DNA of 64,000 nt, taken from positions 1 through 64,000 of the forward strand of contig DHOR01000044.1 of assembly GCA_002409995.1 (NCBI GenBank), in the 5' to 3' direction. The position numbers and the translations under genes are program-made. The notes under the pieces were generated by a model. The model saw only the letters and a program-made list of their open reading frames with translations, did no database searches and was not told the DNA's origin. This document shows, in pieces, positions 1 through 7,278 of the stretch. Positions within the stretch are counted from its first letter, which is position 1. Each line of letters begins with the position of its first letter. This stretch comes from Hungatella sp. UBA5385. Its GTDB lineage: Bacteria > Bacillota > Clostridia > Lachnospirales > Lachnospiraceae.

Positions 1-374
1 AAAATATAGACTTTTAAAGGTGTGATGGAATTTACTTCTGCATACGGAATTTAATTTTTCAATTCAGCAACATTAATATTTTGCGAAAAAAATCTATATA
101 AGAGAATACATAACTCAACATTATTTTTACCAACTGGGAAAATTGCAGAAGAATTGGCATTTCAAAACTATTTATCTACAAATTGGTTCTACAGACGAAT
201 GAAAAAATAGAAGCAAAAGGTTTCCTTACTATTACATGAAGGCCAAGAGAGGATTTAAAACAAGGTGTGAAGCAATGGATGAGGCAATATTTTTTGATGA
301 ATGTGTATAGTGGAAGCCTTCCAAGCCAATAAAACCGGTTCTTCCGAACACACAGGAAGGGAGGTGGCGCATAC
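1..374. other. A+T-rich stretch with no supported gene
   Basis: I see no gene here. Short open frames on both strands lack ribosome-binding sites and resemble nothing I recognise. The last 25 bases carry the strong ribosome-binding site of the small toxin gene that follows, so its promoter should lie within this stretch, but no convincing -35/-10 pair could be picked. Confidence 0.5.
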
Positions 375-512
375 ATGACAGCTTATGAAGTTATTTCAGT
401 ATTCATTGCGATATTAGCTTTGCTGATATCCTTTGGCAGCTTGATTAAGCGTGCTAACCTTTCTCATAAAAACGAGATAGTAAGAGGAAAAAACAATGCC
501 TCTCCTGTCTGA
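375..512 (+). CDS. small holin-like toxin (type I toxin, Hol_Tox/TxpA-like)
   Basis: This 45-residue protein begins MTAYEVISVF and has one hydrophobic segment at about residues 6-24, followed by a short basic, polar tail. Length, the M-T/S-x-Y-E opening and the pattern of one membrane helix plus basic tail fit the putative holin-like toxin family, whose studied relatives (TxpA/BsrG type) depolarise membranes and are silenced by an overlapping antisense RNA. A very strong ribosome-binding site, GGGAGGTGG, sits before the ATG. The last codons form the 5' arm of a perfect 11-bp hairpin, as expected for a toxin mRNA ending inside its gene. The antisense RNA is inferred, not seen. Family assignment is fairly confident; activity is untested. 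Confidence 0.68.
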   Translation: MTAYEVISVFIAILALLISFGSLIKRANLSHKNEIVRGKNNASPV

Positions 513-525
513 CCACAGGAGAGGC
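498..525 (+). terminator. 11-bp perfect hairpin overlapping the toxin gene end
   Basis: GCCTCTCCTGT pairs perfectly with ACAGGAGAGGC around a 6-nt loop that contains the toxin stop codon. A second small hairpin (CTCTCATTGAGAG) follows directly. There is no long U-tract, so the element may stabilise the toxin mRNA or terminate transcription from either strand, including an antisense RNA. Confidence 0.5.
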
Positions 526-537
526 GTCTCTCATTGA

Positions 538-801
538 GAGGTAAGTAAAACCTTTTTTCGTGAGTACTCATTTTGGAGTGGTGCTTTCTGTACCTTTAAT
601 ATAGCATTTACACTTGATTCTTTCAAGTCCTTTCTAGCCATTGCAGTTCATTCGGTCTTTCCGCCAGTTTACTTCTTTGTCCAGTCACTACTGGGAGTAA
701 ATATCCTAGGTGGTACTTACGAATTTATGACAGACATGTCCGGAGATTTCCAAAATGTTAAATCCTATACCGATAAGCATCCTGACATCAAAGTGCCTTA
801 A
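538..801 (+). pseudogene. open frame without a start codon; possible membrane-protein remnant
   Basis: An 87-codon open frame ends in TAA but has no plausible start and begins right after an in-frame stop. Its translation has hydrophobic stretches (FLAIAVHSVFPPVYFFVQSLLG) and then a polar tail ending HPDIKVP, which would suit the C-terminus of a membrane protein. I do not recognise the family. It may be a truncated leftover, or chance coding potential. Confidence 0.22.
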
Positions 802-833
802 AAAACAAGGTTCGAACTCCATTTTTAAATTCT

Positions 834-1484
834 CTAATACCCCAAATCTTCATTAACAATTATTACTTTTATACGATTCTTAATCCGCTGTTTCCCCGAG
901 ACCAGGAAATTGCAACAGGTTCTCTCCGGGCTGCTACAGCCGGCAGTCATATCTGCTTGTCCTTTTTCTATAGAAACACAGTATCCTTTTTCTTTACAAA
1001 ACGTACGATTACCAAGTCTTTTACCTATCTTAGGAGCGGTTATGGTTTTAACTCGATTTACTGCTTCATCAATGCCTTTGACAATCTTATTTTTCCCTAC
1101 CACCATAATAACTGATTTTGGACCATAAGCAATAGCACAAATCCTATTTGAATTGCCATCCACATTATATAGTTCACCAGATTCAGTCACTGCATTACTG
1201 CTGCAAAAGTATGCATCTGCATCCATAGATTGTAAATATATTTCCCTAATGTCTTGCTGAGAGAGCCCGTCTGTATACCTGTCTAAGAATTTATAGCGGT
1301 CACATCTTAGATGTTCCAGAACACCAGACTCAAAAAGACTTATGGAACCTCCCACAGAAATTGTATCACCATCATTTAGAAGTTCCGATACTAAGGGAAC
1401 CACTTCATCTTTACTATTTACGAAAAATGATTTTATGTTGTTCTTTTCAAGATTATGCATAACTTTATCAATTCTGTCTTTCAT
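834..1484 (-). CDS. LUD-domain protein (LutC/YkgG-like, DUF162)
   Basis: The 216-residue protein matches the LUD fold of lactate-utilisation proteins: an N-terminal helical part (DRIDKVMHNLEKNNI), the VSELLNDGDTISVGGSISL segment, the central SSNAVTESGELYNVDGNSNR motif and a Cys-rich C-terminal third (cysteines in TFCKEKGYC, AGCSSPERTCCNF). Stand-alone LUD proteins with this Cys-rich tail are common in Clostridia and their reaction is not established; LutC proper works with LutA and LutB, which are absent here. The ATG is chosen because GGAGG lies 6 nt upstream; the open frame extends further upstream without a ribosome-binding site. A promoter is visible just upstream. It is divergent from tspO. 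Confidence 0.8.
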   Translation of the reverse strand: MKDRIDKVMHNLEKNNIKSFFVNSKDEVVPLVSELLNDGDTISVGGSISLFESGVLEHLRCDRYKFLDRYTDGLSQQDIREIYLQSMDADAYFCSSNAVTESGELYNVDGNSNRICAIAYGPKSVIMVVGKNKIVKGIDEAVNRVKTITAPKIGKRLGNRTFCKEKGYCVSIEKGQADMTAGCSSPERTCCNFLVSGKQRIKNRIKVIIVNEDLGY

Positions 1485-1509
1485 AATGAATACCTCCGTG
1501 TTTGTATAA

Positions 1510-1538
1510 ATTATATATATACTGCCACTAAAAAGCAA
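1510..1538 (-). promoter_or_regulatory. sigma-70-type promoter for the LUD gene
   Basis: On the minus strand TTGCTT and TATAAT are separated by 17 nt, about 25 nt upstream of the LUD start codon. The -10 matches consensus; the -35 differs at two positions. Confidence 0.55.
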
Positions 1539-1621
1539 TGAGTGTTTGACACATTTTAAGTTAAACATATCATGAATAAATAATGAATAGAATAAATCAA
1601 AGAATATTTTAGGAAACGACT

Positions 1622-2095
1622 ATGAAAAGAAATCAATGGATACCATTAATTGTAAGTGTTTTGATTAGTTTAGGTGCTGGAGCACTGTCAAGGCTGCTAT
1701 CGGGTGATAGCATGGGGATATATAGCAACTTGTATAAACCGCCGCTGTCACCTCCAGGATGGGTATTTCCCGTCGTATGGACCATCTTATACATACTCAT
1801 GGGAATTGCTTCATACCTGGTTTTTGTTTCAAACTCACCGAATAAACAAAAAGCATTAAAACTTTACTTCGTACAGCTTGTAATGAATGTGGGATGGAGC
1901 ATTCTGTTTTTTGGAATGAATGCGTATCTTCTGGCATTTACAGGGCTGTTGCTGCTTTGGTATTTTGTGTATCTTACTATGAAAGAGTTTTATAAAATAA
2001 ATCCTTTAGCTGGTAAATTGCTTGTACCGTATTTATTATGGCTGACTTTTGCTGGTTATTTGAATTTGGTAATTGCTTTGCATTATAATTTATAA
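1622..2095 (+). CDS. tspO: TspO/MBR family tryptophan-rich membrane protein
   Basis: The 157-residue protein has five hydrophobic segments and the family hallmarks: NLYKPPLSPPGWVFPVVWTI between helices 1 and 2, NVGWSILFFG in helix 3, and tryptophans clustered in the hydrophobic core. TspO proteins bind porphyrins and other hydrophobic ligands in the cytoplasmic membrane; bacterial members are linked to tetrapyrrole handling and stress. Length is normal for the family. AGGAAACGACT precedes the ATG. It is a single gene between the divergent LUD gene and a structured 107-nt element. The ligand here is unknown. Confidence 0.93.
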   Translation: MKRNQWIPLIVSVLISLGAGALSRLLSGDSMGIYSNLYKPPLSPPGWVFPVVWTILYILMGIASYLVFVSNSPNKQKALKLYFVQLVMNVGWSILFFGMNAYLLAFTGLLLLWYFVYLTMKEFYKINPLAGKLLVPYLLWLTFAGYLNLVIALHYNL

Positions 2096-2106
2096 AGACT
2101 TGTACT

Positions 2107-2213
2107 AATCATCCTTTCGCATGAATGCTTACTGGGAGCGTAAGTCTCCAATAGTGGTATACAGATACCGCATATGTGCTTGAATAGCACGTGCATCTGC
2201 GAACAGGATGATT
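2107..2213 (+). ncRNA. candidate structured RNA: long closing stem, three inner hairpins, U-tract
   Basis: AATCATCCT-TTCGC at the 5' end pairs with GCGAA-(c)-AGGATGATT at the 3' end, a stem of about 14 bp with one bulge, followed by CTTTTTG. Three short hairpins fit inside: CTTAC/GTAAG, GGTAT/ATACC and GTGCT/AGCAC, giving a four-way-junction layout. It could be an elaborate terminator for tspO, a cis-regulator of the next gene or a small independent RNA. I do not recognise the class, and no program-based folding was done. Confidence 0.4.
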
Positions 2214-2306
2214 CTTTTTGTTTGTTTACTCCATTGGCTTCTATATGCTATGATATAAGCAGCAAAACAGTTTGTGGAATAGAATTCAGACAAAGGAGTG
2301 ACCAGC

Positions 2307-3491
2307 ATGGATCGCATTAGTATTGATCAGATACGGCGATTTCGCCTGCATACACATCATCTGAATACATGGTATCAGAAGGACGATGTTAAGGATATTA
2401 TTGGTGTCTGCGGTTTCCAGAATTCACCGCCTGGTGCTTGGGAAAATGCATTGCATAACCGAATTCCTGACCTCAGTCTGGACGATATGAAGCAGATGCT
2501 TGAAGTCGATAAAATACTATTACAAGCATGGAGTTTTCGTGGAGCACCCTTTGTCTTTCCCACTTCGGAAAGTGACGTGTTTTTATCATCACTTGTTCCC
2601 CAAAAGGATGAACCTTGGATATATACCCAGGGACTAGGGCTGGCACTGGATTTTTTACAGATGTCCTTTGAAGAGGTGTTGTTATTACTTCAAAAGGTGA
2701 TACCAAAACTGGATGATGAAATATTGAAAAGCAAAACTACATTAGACCAGACGTTAGCCCAATGGATAGTCCCGCTTCTGCCAGATGACAAAAGAGATTT
2801 GTGGAACAAGCCTTCTATGTATGGAAATCCGAATAAGCAAACTGTTGGTGGTGCAGTAGTGTCTTTTTTACTTCGGCCTTGTGCTTTTATGGGCTTGGTT
2901 GTTTTTGGAAAACGAGAGGGAATCAGCCCGACATTTACGTCATATAAACGCTGGATTGGTGATTCACTTGAAACAAAGGGGATTCCAGAGCATGAATTAG
3001 CACGGAAATATCTGCACTGTTATGGTCCTGCATCCATGAGTGGATTTACGGATTGGTTAGGCTGTTCCCCAACACAAGCTGAACGAATATGGAATACTGT
3101 TAAAGAGGAGATTGAACCTGTCAGCGTATTAGAAAAAAAACGCTTTATACTATCAAGAGATAAAGAAATGCTGATGTCCTCATTGCAGTCAGAGCGGAAA
3201 GTACATCTGCTTGCAGGACATGACCCTTATCTGGGACTGCAAGACCGTGATGTTATCCTGGATAGCAAATCAAGGCAAAAACAAATTTGGCAAACCGTTT
3301 CAAATCCAGGTGCAGTGTTATGGGAGGGGGAAGTAGCCGGTATGTGGATAGGCAGAAAAAAAGGGAAGACTTTAGACATTGAAATTACTATTTGGGATGA
3401 TATAAAAGTACCCCAAAAAAATATACAGGATTTATGTGATAGATATACTTTGTTTCAATCTCTTAAGTTAAACAAAATTACTTTTTTATAA
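2307..3491 (+). CDS. winged-helix DNA-binding protein, HTH_42/AlkZ-like family
   Basis: The 394-residue protein looks like the HTH_42 (DUF1062/AlkZ-like) family: an N-terminal LHTHHL segment, a first block IGVCGFQNSPPGAWENALHNRI where the family usually has G-(L/F)-Q-x-Q-x-P, a central RxxCAFMGLVVFGKREG block, and a C-terminal segment LLAGHDPYLGLQDRDVILDS...GAVLWEGEVAGMWIGRKKG, the usual place of D-P(Y/F) and G-x-(V/I)-x-G-x-W. AlkZ members unhook DNA interstrand crosslinks using a Q-x-Q pair. Here the second Gln is replaced by Ser (Q-N-S), so glycosylase activity is doubtful. AAAGGAG is 9 nt before the chosen ATG; a GTG three codons upstream is less well placed. Confidence 0.75.
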   Translation: MDRISIDQIRRFRLHTHHLNTWYQKDDVKDIIGVCGFQNSPPGAWENALHNRIPDLSLDDMKQMLEVDKILLQAWSFRGAPFVFPTSESDVFLSSLVPQKDEPWIYTQGLGLALDFLQMSFEEVLLLLQKVIPKLDDEILKSKTTLDQTLAQWIVPLLPDDKRDLWNKPSMYGNPNKQTVGGAVVSFLLRPCAFMGLVVFGKREGISPTFTSYKRWIGDSLETKGIPEHELARKYLHCYGPASMSGFTDWLGCSPTQAERIWNTVKEEIEPVSVLEKKRFILSRDKEMLMSSLQSERKVHLLAGHDPYLGLQDRDVILDSKSRQKQIWQTVSNPGAVLWEGEVAGMWIGRKKGKTLDIEITIWDDIKVPQKNIQDLCDRYTLFQSLKLNKITFL

Positions 3492-3530
3492 TAATGATTG
3501 CCTCTCTATTTAGAAAAAATGATATATAGG

Positions 3531-3559
3531 TTGAATTTATCCTATAAAATGCATATAAT
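3531..3559 (+). promoter_or_regulatory. promoter of the Phd/Doc module
   Basis: TTGAAT and a perfect TATAAT are separated by 17 nt, 23 nt upstream of the antitoxin start codon. This near-consensus promoter would normally be repressed by the antitoxin, though I see no clear palindrome over it. Confidence 0.7.
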
Positions 3560-3581
3560 AGTTAAGAAAGGTGGTGTCACT

Positions 3582-3824
3582 ATGCAGATTAATTTGAAAA
3601 ACTTAGTATCTATGACTGAAGCAAACCAGAATTTTTCTAAAGTGGCTAAAATGGTTGATGAGGATGGTATTGCGGTTGTATTAAAAAATAATAAACCTCG
3701 TTATATCATTGTTGAGTATAGTAAGATTCAAGAAGATGAGTTTGCAGACAACCAGACAGTAGAAGAGATATCTAAAAAAATTCTTAGCAAACATATTAAG
3801 GCATTTGAGGAGTTAGCAAAATGA
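3582..3824 (+). CDS. Phd/YefM-family antitoxin
   Basis: The 80-residue protein has the Phd/YefM layout: an N-terminal DNA-binding region with the telltale TEANQNFSKVAKMVDEDG segment, then VVLKNNKPRYIIVEYSKIQ, and an acidic, helical C-terminal tail that should bind the toxin. The ATG follows GAAAGGTGG with good spacing; an upstream in-frame ATG has no ribosome-binding site. Its stop overlaps the toxin start (ATGA), so the two are translationally coupled. In known modules the antitoxin neutralises Doc and represses the shared promoter. Confidence 0.9.
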   Translation: MQINLKNLVSMTEANQNFSKVAKMVDEDGIAVVLKNNKPRYIIVEYSKIQEDEFADNQTVEEISKKILSKHIKAFEELAK

Positions 3825-4198
3825 TTATCTTAACTTCAGAGCAGATTAGTTCAATTCATAGTATGCTCATTCAGAAAACAGGCGGATTAGATGGAGTACG
3901 AGATGTGAATTTATTGGATTCCGCTATAAAAGCACCATTTCAAACTTTCGGAGGAGAGGAATTATATTCTACTATTCATAAGAAAGCAGCATGCCTCTGT
4001 TATGGTTTGGTTAACAATCATGCATTCATTGATGGAAACAAAAGAATCGGTATACTTGTCATGTCAATTTTTTTGGAAATCAATGATGTGGAAATTGAAT
4101 ATACAGATGAAGAATTAGTACAATTAGGACTAGGAGCAGCAGCTGGTAAAATCAGTCAGGAAATGATTTTAAATTGGATCACAGACCGCTTGAATTGA
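3821..4198 (+). CDS. doc: Doc-type toxin (death-on-curing, Fic fold)
   Basis: The 125-residue protein carries a Doc-type Fic motif, H-A-F-I-D-G-N-K-R-I-G, starting near residue 67, preceded by the LTSEQISSIH opening and GGLDGVRDVNLLDSAI segment typical of Doc. Doc proteins phosphorylate elongation factor EF-Tu and stop translation. All residues of the Doc motif (His, Phe, Asp, Asn, Lys, Arg) are present, so the toxin looks intact. A decayed second copy of this gene's 3' end lies about 30 kb away, before the SNF2 gene. Confidence 0.92.
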   Translation: MIILTSEQISSIHSMLIQKTGGLDGVRDVNLLDSAIKAPFQTFGGEELYSTIHKKAACLCYGLVNNHAFIDGNKRIGILVMSIFLEINDVEIEYTDEELVQLGLGAAAGKISQEMILNWITDRLN

Positions 4199-4232
4199 AG
4201 TAAAAACATAATTATTTAATAAAATCCCCATC

Positions 4233-4261
4233 TTGACATTTCACCTCCCCCCTGCTAAAAT
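4233..4261 (+). promoter_or_regulatory. promoter of the first MATE gene
   Basis: A perfect TTGACA is followed 17 nt later by TAAAAT. The predicted transcript starts about 110 nt before the MATE start codon, which makes room for the attenuator-like hairpin described next. Confidence 0.68.
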
Positions 4262-4281
4262 GATAAACAATCGAGTTGCGA

Positions 4282-4316
4282 AAGCGTAAATCCAGGTTTT
4301 GGATTTGCGCTTTTTT
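4282..4316 (+). terminator. attenuator-like intrinsic terminator in the MATE leader
   Basis: AAGCGTAAATCCA pairs with TGGATTTGCGCTT (13 bp, one G-U) around GGTTT, followed directly by a U-tract. It lies between the strong promoter and the MATE start codon, so most transcripts should stop here unless an event prevents hairpin formation. I see no competing anti-terminator with confidence; a translated leader peptide or bound ligand is possible. Confidence 0.68.
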
Positions 4317-4378
4317 GCGTTTTTTACTAATCCGAAACCATTCTCGACACAAAAAAGAAAAGGTGGAGGTTAATAAAA

Positions 4379-5851
4379 ATGAAGGAAAAACAGGTAATAG
4401 AAGAAAACAAAATGGGAACAGCACCTATAAACCGGTTGATGCTGTCCATGGGATTACCAATGGTTTTATCAATGATGATGCAGGCACTTTATAACATTGT
4501 AGACAGCGCATTTGTATCCAATATGCCGGGGATTGGAGAATCAGCTCTCAACGCATTAACTCTTGCTTTTCCCGTTCAGATGCTGATGGTTGCAATTGGA
4601 GTGGGAACAGGAGTCGGGACTAATGCCCTGCTGGCAAGAAGCCTTGGACAGAGAGATCAGGAAAAAGCCAGCAGAGTGGCTGGAAATTCCATTTTCCTAG
4701 GTTGTATTATTTCTGTTGTTTTTATAATTTTTGGTATATTAGGAGTAAAGGCTTATGTATATTCTCAGACAACAAACACACTGATTGCAGAGCTGGCTGT
4801 GGAATATCTGCAGATATGCTGTATCGTTTCCTTTGGAATTGTATTCTTTTCTATATATGAAAAGCTATTGCAGGCAACAGGGCGTACCAGCCTTTCCACC
4901 ATTGCTCAGATATCCGGAGCTGTTACCAATGTAATTCTCGATCCTATTATGATCTTTGGACTCTTTGGAACACCAGCTTTAGGTATTGCAGGAGCGGCTT
5001 ATGCAACAGTTATTGGGCAGATTGTTTCGTTTCTTCTGGCATTATTTTTCCATTTGAAATTTAATAAAGAAATTAAAAATGCAGTTAAGTACATGAGACC
5101 ATCAAAAAAGGTAATTCAGCAGATATATGCTATAGGGCTTCCGGCTATTATTGCACAGGCGCTGATGTCTATTATGACATATGGGCTAAATGTTATATTT
5201 GTAAGGATTGATGAATCAGTTGTTACGGCTTATGGCTTGTATTACAAAATACAGCAATTTATATTATTTGCAGCATTTGGCTTACGTGATGCTATTACAC
5301 CGATTGTCTCCTTTAACTATGGCAGGGGGAACAGAAAACGTGTAAAAGAAGGAATCAGATATGGATTGCTTTATACCTTAGTAATAATGTTTGTTGGAAT
5401 GCTCTTTCTTGAAATCTTCGCAAATCCGTTGTCAGCTGTTTTTGGACTTTCGGGACAGACCAGAGAATTATGTATATCTGCAATGCGGATTGTTTCACTC
5501 AGCTTTTTATTTGCAGGTGCTAATATTGCATTGCAGGGAGTCTTTCAGGCACTGGAAGGTGGAGTGGAATCCCTGATTATATCTATATGCAGGCAGTTTC
5601 TTTTTGTACTTCCGGTTGCATGGGGATTCTCTAAAGCTGCAATGAAGTCTCTGGACAATATATGGCTTGTATGGATGACTTTTTTAATTGCAGAAGGGAT
5701 TTCTCTGGCAATATCATATGTATTTATGAGAGGTATTGAAAAAAGAAATTTACGATTTTTAGAATCTGAGAACGATAAAAATAGGGAGAAGTCTGATAGG
5801 AAGTCGCATAAGAAGCTTATAGATAAAGATCAAAAACGTGTTGTCAATTAA
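4379..5851 (+). CDS. MATE-family multidrug/metabolite exporter (copy 1)
   Basis: The 490-residue protein has about twelve membrane segments in two homologous halves and the MATE hallmarks: INRLMLSMGLPMVLSMMMQALYNIVDSAFVS at the start, LQATGRTSLSTIAQISGAVTNVILDP in the first half, and PIVSFNYGRGNRKRVKEG in the second. MATE proteins export cations, drugs or metabolites using Na+ or H+. It has a charged tail (after about residue 455, rich in Lys, Asp and Glu) beyond the usual length. GGTGGAGG lies upstream. Expression is probably controlled by the leader terminator. The gene is monocistronic, closed by a 16-bp hairpin. The substrate cannot be read from sequence. Confidence 0.93.
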   Translation: MKEKQVIEENKMGTAPINRLMLSMGLPMVLSMMMQALYNIVDSAFVSNMPGIGESALNALTLAFPVQMLMVAIGVGTGVGTNALLARSLGQRDQEKASRVAGNSIFLGCIISVVFIIFGILGVKAYVYSQTTNTLIAELAVEYLQICCIVSFGIVFFSIYEKLLQATGRTSLSTIAQISGAVTNVILDPIMIFGLFGTPALGIAGAAYATVIGQIVSFLLALFFHLKFNKEIKNAVKYMRPSKKVIQQIYAIGLPAIIAQALMSIMTYGLNVIFVRIDESVVTAYGLYYKIQQFILFAAFGLRDAITPIVSFNYGRGNRKRVKEGIRYGLLYTLVIMFVGMLFLEIFANPLSAVFGLSGQTRELCISAMRIVSLSFLFAGANIALQGVFQALEGGVESLIISICRQFLFVLPVAWGFSKAAMKSLDNIWLVWMTFLIAEGISLAISYVFMRGIEKRNLRFLESENDKNREKSDRKSHKKLIDKDQKRVVN

Positions 5852-5857
5852 AAATTT

Positions 5858-5900
5858 AAAAGGAGTGTAATCACAAAAATAATATGATTACACTCCTTTT
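5858..5900. terminator. bidirectional terminator between MATE and AraC genes
   Basis: AAAAGGAGTGTAATCA pairs perfectly (16 bp) with TGATTACACTCCTTTT around an 11-nt loop. A-tract and T-tract flank both sides, so it can stop the MATE transcript and the convergent AraC transcript. Confidence 0.88.
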
Positions 5901-5924
5901 AGCTCCTCATAAATGCGCCCAACA

Positions 5925-7064
5925 TTACACCTCTCCACTCAGATGCATTTTCCGATACATAGAAGGCGGCATATCAAAATGCTGCCGAAACGCTCTGGAG
6001 AAATGATCCGGTGTTTTATATCCCACCAAAAGAGAAATCTCTTCTATGGATTTATTAGTATGGGACAAATATTCAAGGGCATCATTCATTTTCAAATTAC
6101 GTATCATCTCAGAATAGGTTTTTCCGGTTATCTGCTTGATATAGGTAGACAGATAGGAAGACGAGTAGTGAAAATAATTAGCAGCATCACCAAGTGAGGT
6201 TGTCCTGTAATTCTTTTCAAGAAAGCGCAAAATAGGTACAAAATCAATATCCATATTGCCATTATAAAATTGATAGCTATTATGATGGACACGGAGAGCA
6301 TTGGAGAAGAGTATTTTCAAAAGGCTGATATTACAGTAAGGAGAGTAGTTATCATATTTAAACTGCTCCAAAAAAATATCCCTTGCAATCTGCTGTATAT
6401 AACTGAAGTTTGTTGAATTACCTGTTGATAAAATGAGAAAATTCTCCTGGTTTTTGTTAGTAAGGATATCCTTAAAGAAGTTTGACAAAATATCATCACA
6501 GGACAGCAGGCTGATGAAGGTGGAATGGAAGCTGTCATTGTTCATGTACTGCTGAATTAAAAAACTGTTTTCAGAAGTTTCCTTTATCATATGTCTTGCA
6601 TTAGGAGAAATAATGCAGAGATCACCAGGATGCATCTGATATTCTTTTCCTTCAAAGGTAAAAGAAAAAGCTCCTGAATATACATAATTGATCTCAAAAA
6701 ATGACGGATGTTGATGGATTGATTGCTTTGTATGCTCAAAATGAAAGTTTAAATAGACATCAGCCCGCCGGTCAGACATATCACGGATTTCATCAGAACC
6801 CCGGTTCAATTCTGGATGTTTAGCCATGAATTCCAGCTGCTCTGAATCCCATTCAATATAAAGATTTTCCGTATGCTTATAGAATGTGTCAGCATCACAG
6901 TTCCCAAGATAGCAGATCAACCCCTGATTTGATGCATGCTCTACATACTTTTTCTGACGATAAAGAGAAAGCAGCGCCTCTGTCAGCAAAGGTTCACAGC
7001 CCTTCTTTTCATACAATTCTTCAATTCTGTTACTAATCTGTTTAAAGGTCAAAAAGAATACCAT
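5925..7064 (-). CDS. AraC-family transcriptional regulator with cupin sensor
   Basis: The 379-residue protein has an N-terminal helical region, a cupin-like AraC sensor domain near residues 100-180 (HFEHTKQSIHQHPSFFEINYVYSGAFSFTFEGKEYQMHPGDLCIISPNARH, with the G-D-L and P-x-x-x-H pattern), and a C-terminal double helix-turn-helix from about residue 270 to the end (NYFHYSSSYLSTYIKQITGKTYSEMI...IEEISLLVGYKTPDHFSRAFRQHFDMPPSMYRK). AGAGGGGA lies before the ATG. It is transcribed away from the peptide-importer operon, so it most likely controls that operon, probably as an activator responding to a small ligand. Confidence 0.9.
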   Translation of the reverse strand: MVFFLTFKQISNRIEELYEKKGCEPLLTEALLSLYRQKKYVEHASNQGLICYLGNCDADTFYKHTENLYIEWDSEQLEFMAKHPELNRGSDEIRDMSDRRADVYLNFHFEHTKQSIHQHPSFFEINYVYSGAFSFTFEGKEYQMHPGDLCIISPNARHMIKETSENSFLIQQYMNNDSFHSTFISLLSCDDILSNFFKDILTNKNQENFLILSTGNSTNFSYIQQIARDIFLEQFKYDNYSPYCNISLLKILFSNALRVHHNSYQFYNGNMDIDFVPILRFLEKNYRTTSLGDAANYFHYSSSYLSTYIKQITGKTYSEMIRNLKMNDALEYLSHTNKSIEEISLLVGYKTPDHFSRAFRQHFDMPPSMYRKMHLSGEV

Positions 7065-7278
7065 AATTAAAATCCCCTCTTATTGCTTTGTTACTATTAT
7101 AGCTAAAAATACAAAAAAGGGAAGACCATTTTGAAAAAATGCCGGATAGAAAGTATATTTTGACATGGTTTGCATGGAAAATAGAAGTTAAAATAACCAA
7201 AGAAAGGAAATAAAGAACTATATAATTAAACAAAATAACGAGGGTTAACAAAAAATTACAAATTGGGAGGTATTATTC
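7065..7278. promoter_or_regulatory. divergent control region, AraC gene / importer operon
   Basis: A TATAAT at 7221-7226 lies about 50 nt before the binding-protein gene but has no recognisable -35 at the right distance (the bases there are A-rich). A -10 without a -35 is what is expected of a promoter that needs an AraC-type activator. A TTGACA occurs at 7162-7167 but too far from any -10. No clear direct repeats for AraC binding could be settled by eye. Confidence 0.4.

Noticed and set aside
809..820. GGTTCGAACTCC resembles a tRNA T-arm, so a tRNA fragment or phage attachment site was considered.
   Set aside because: The flanking bases cannot form a 5-bp T-stem and no acceptor or anticodon arm is found nearby.
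7162..7167. TTGACA upstream of the importer operon taken as a -35.
   Set aside because: No -10 lies 16-18 nt downstream; the nearest A+T-rich hexamer is too far.
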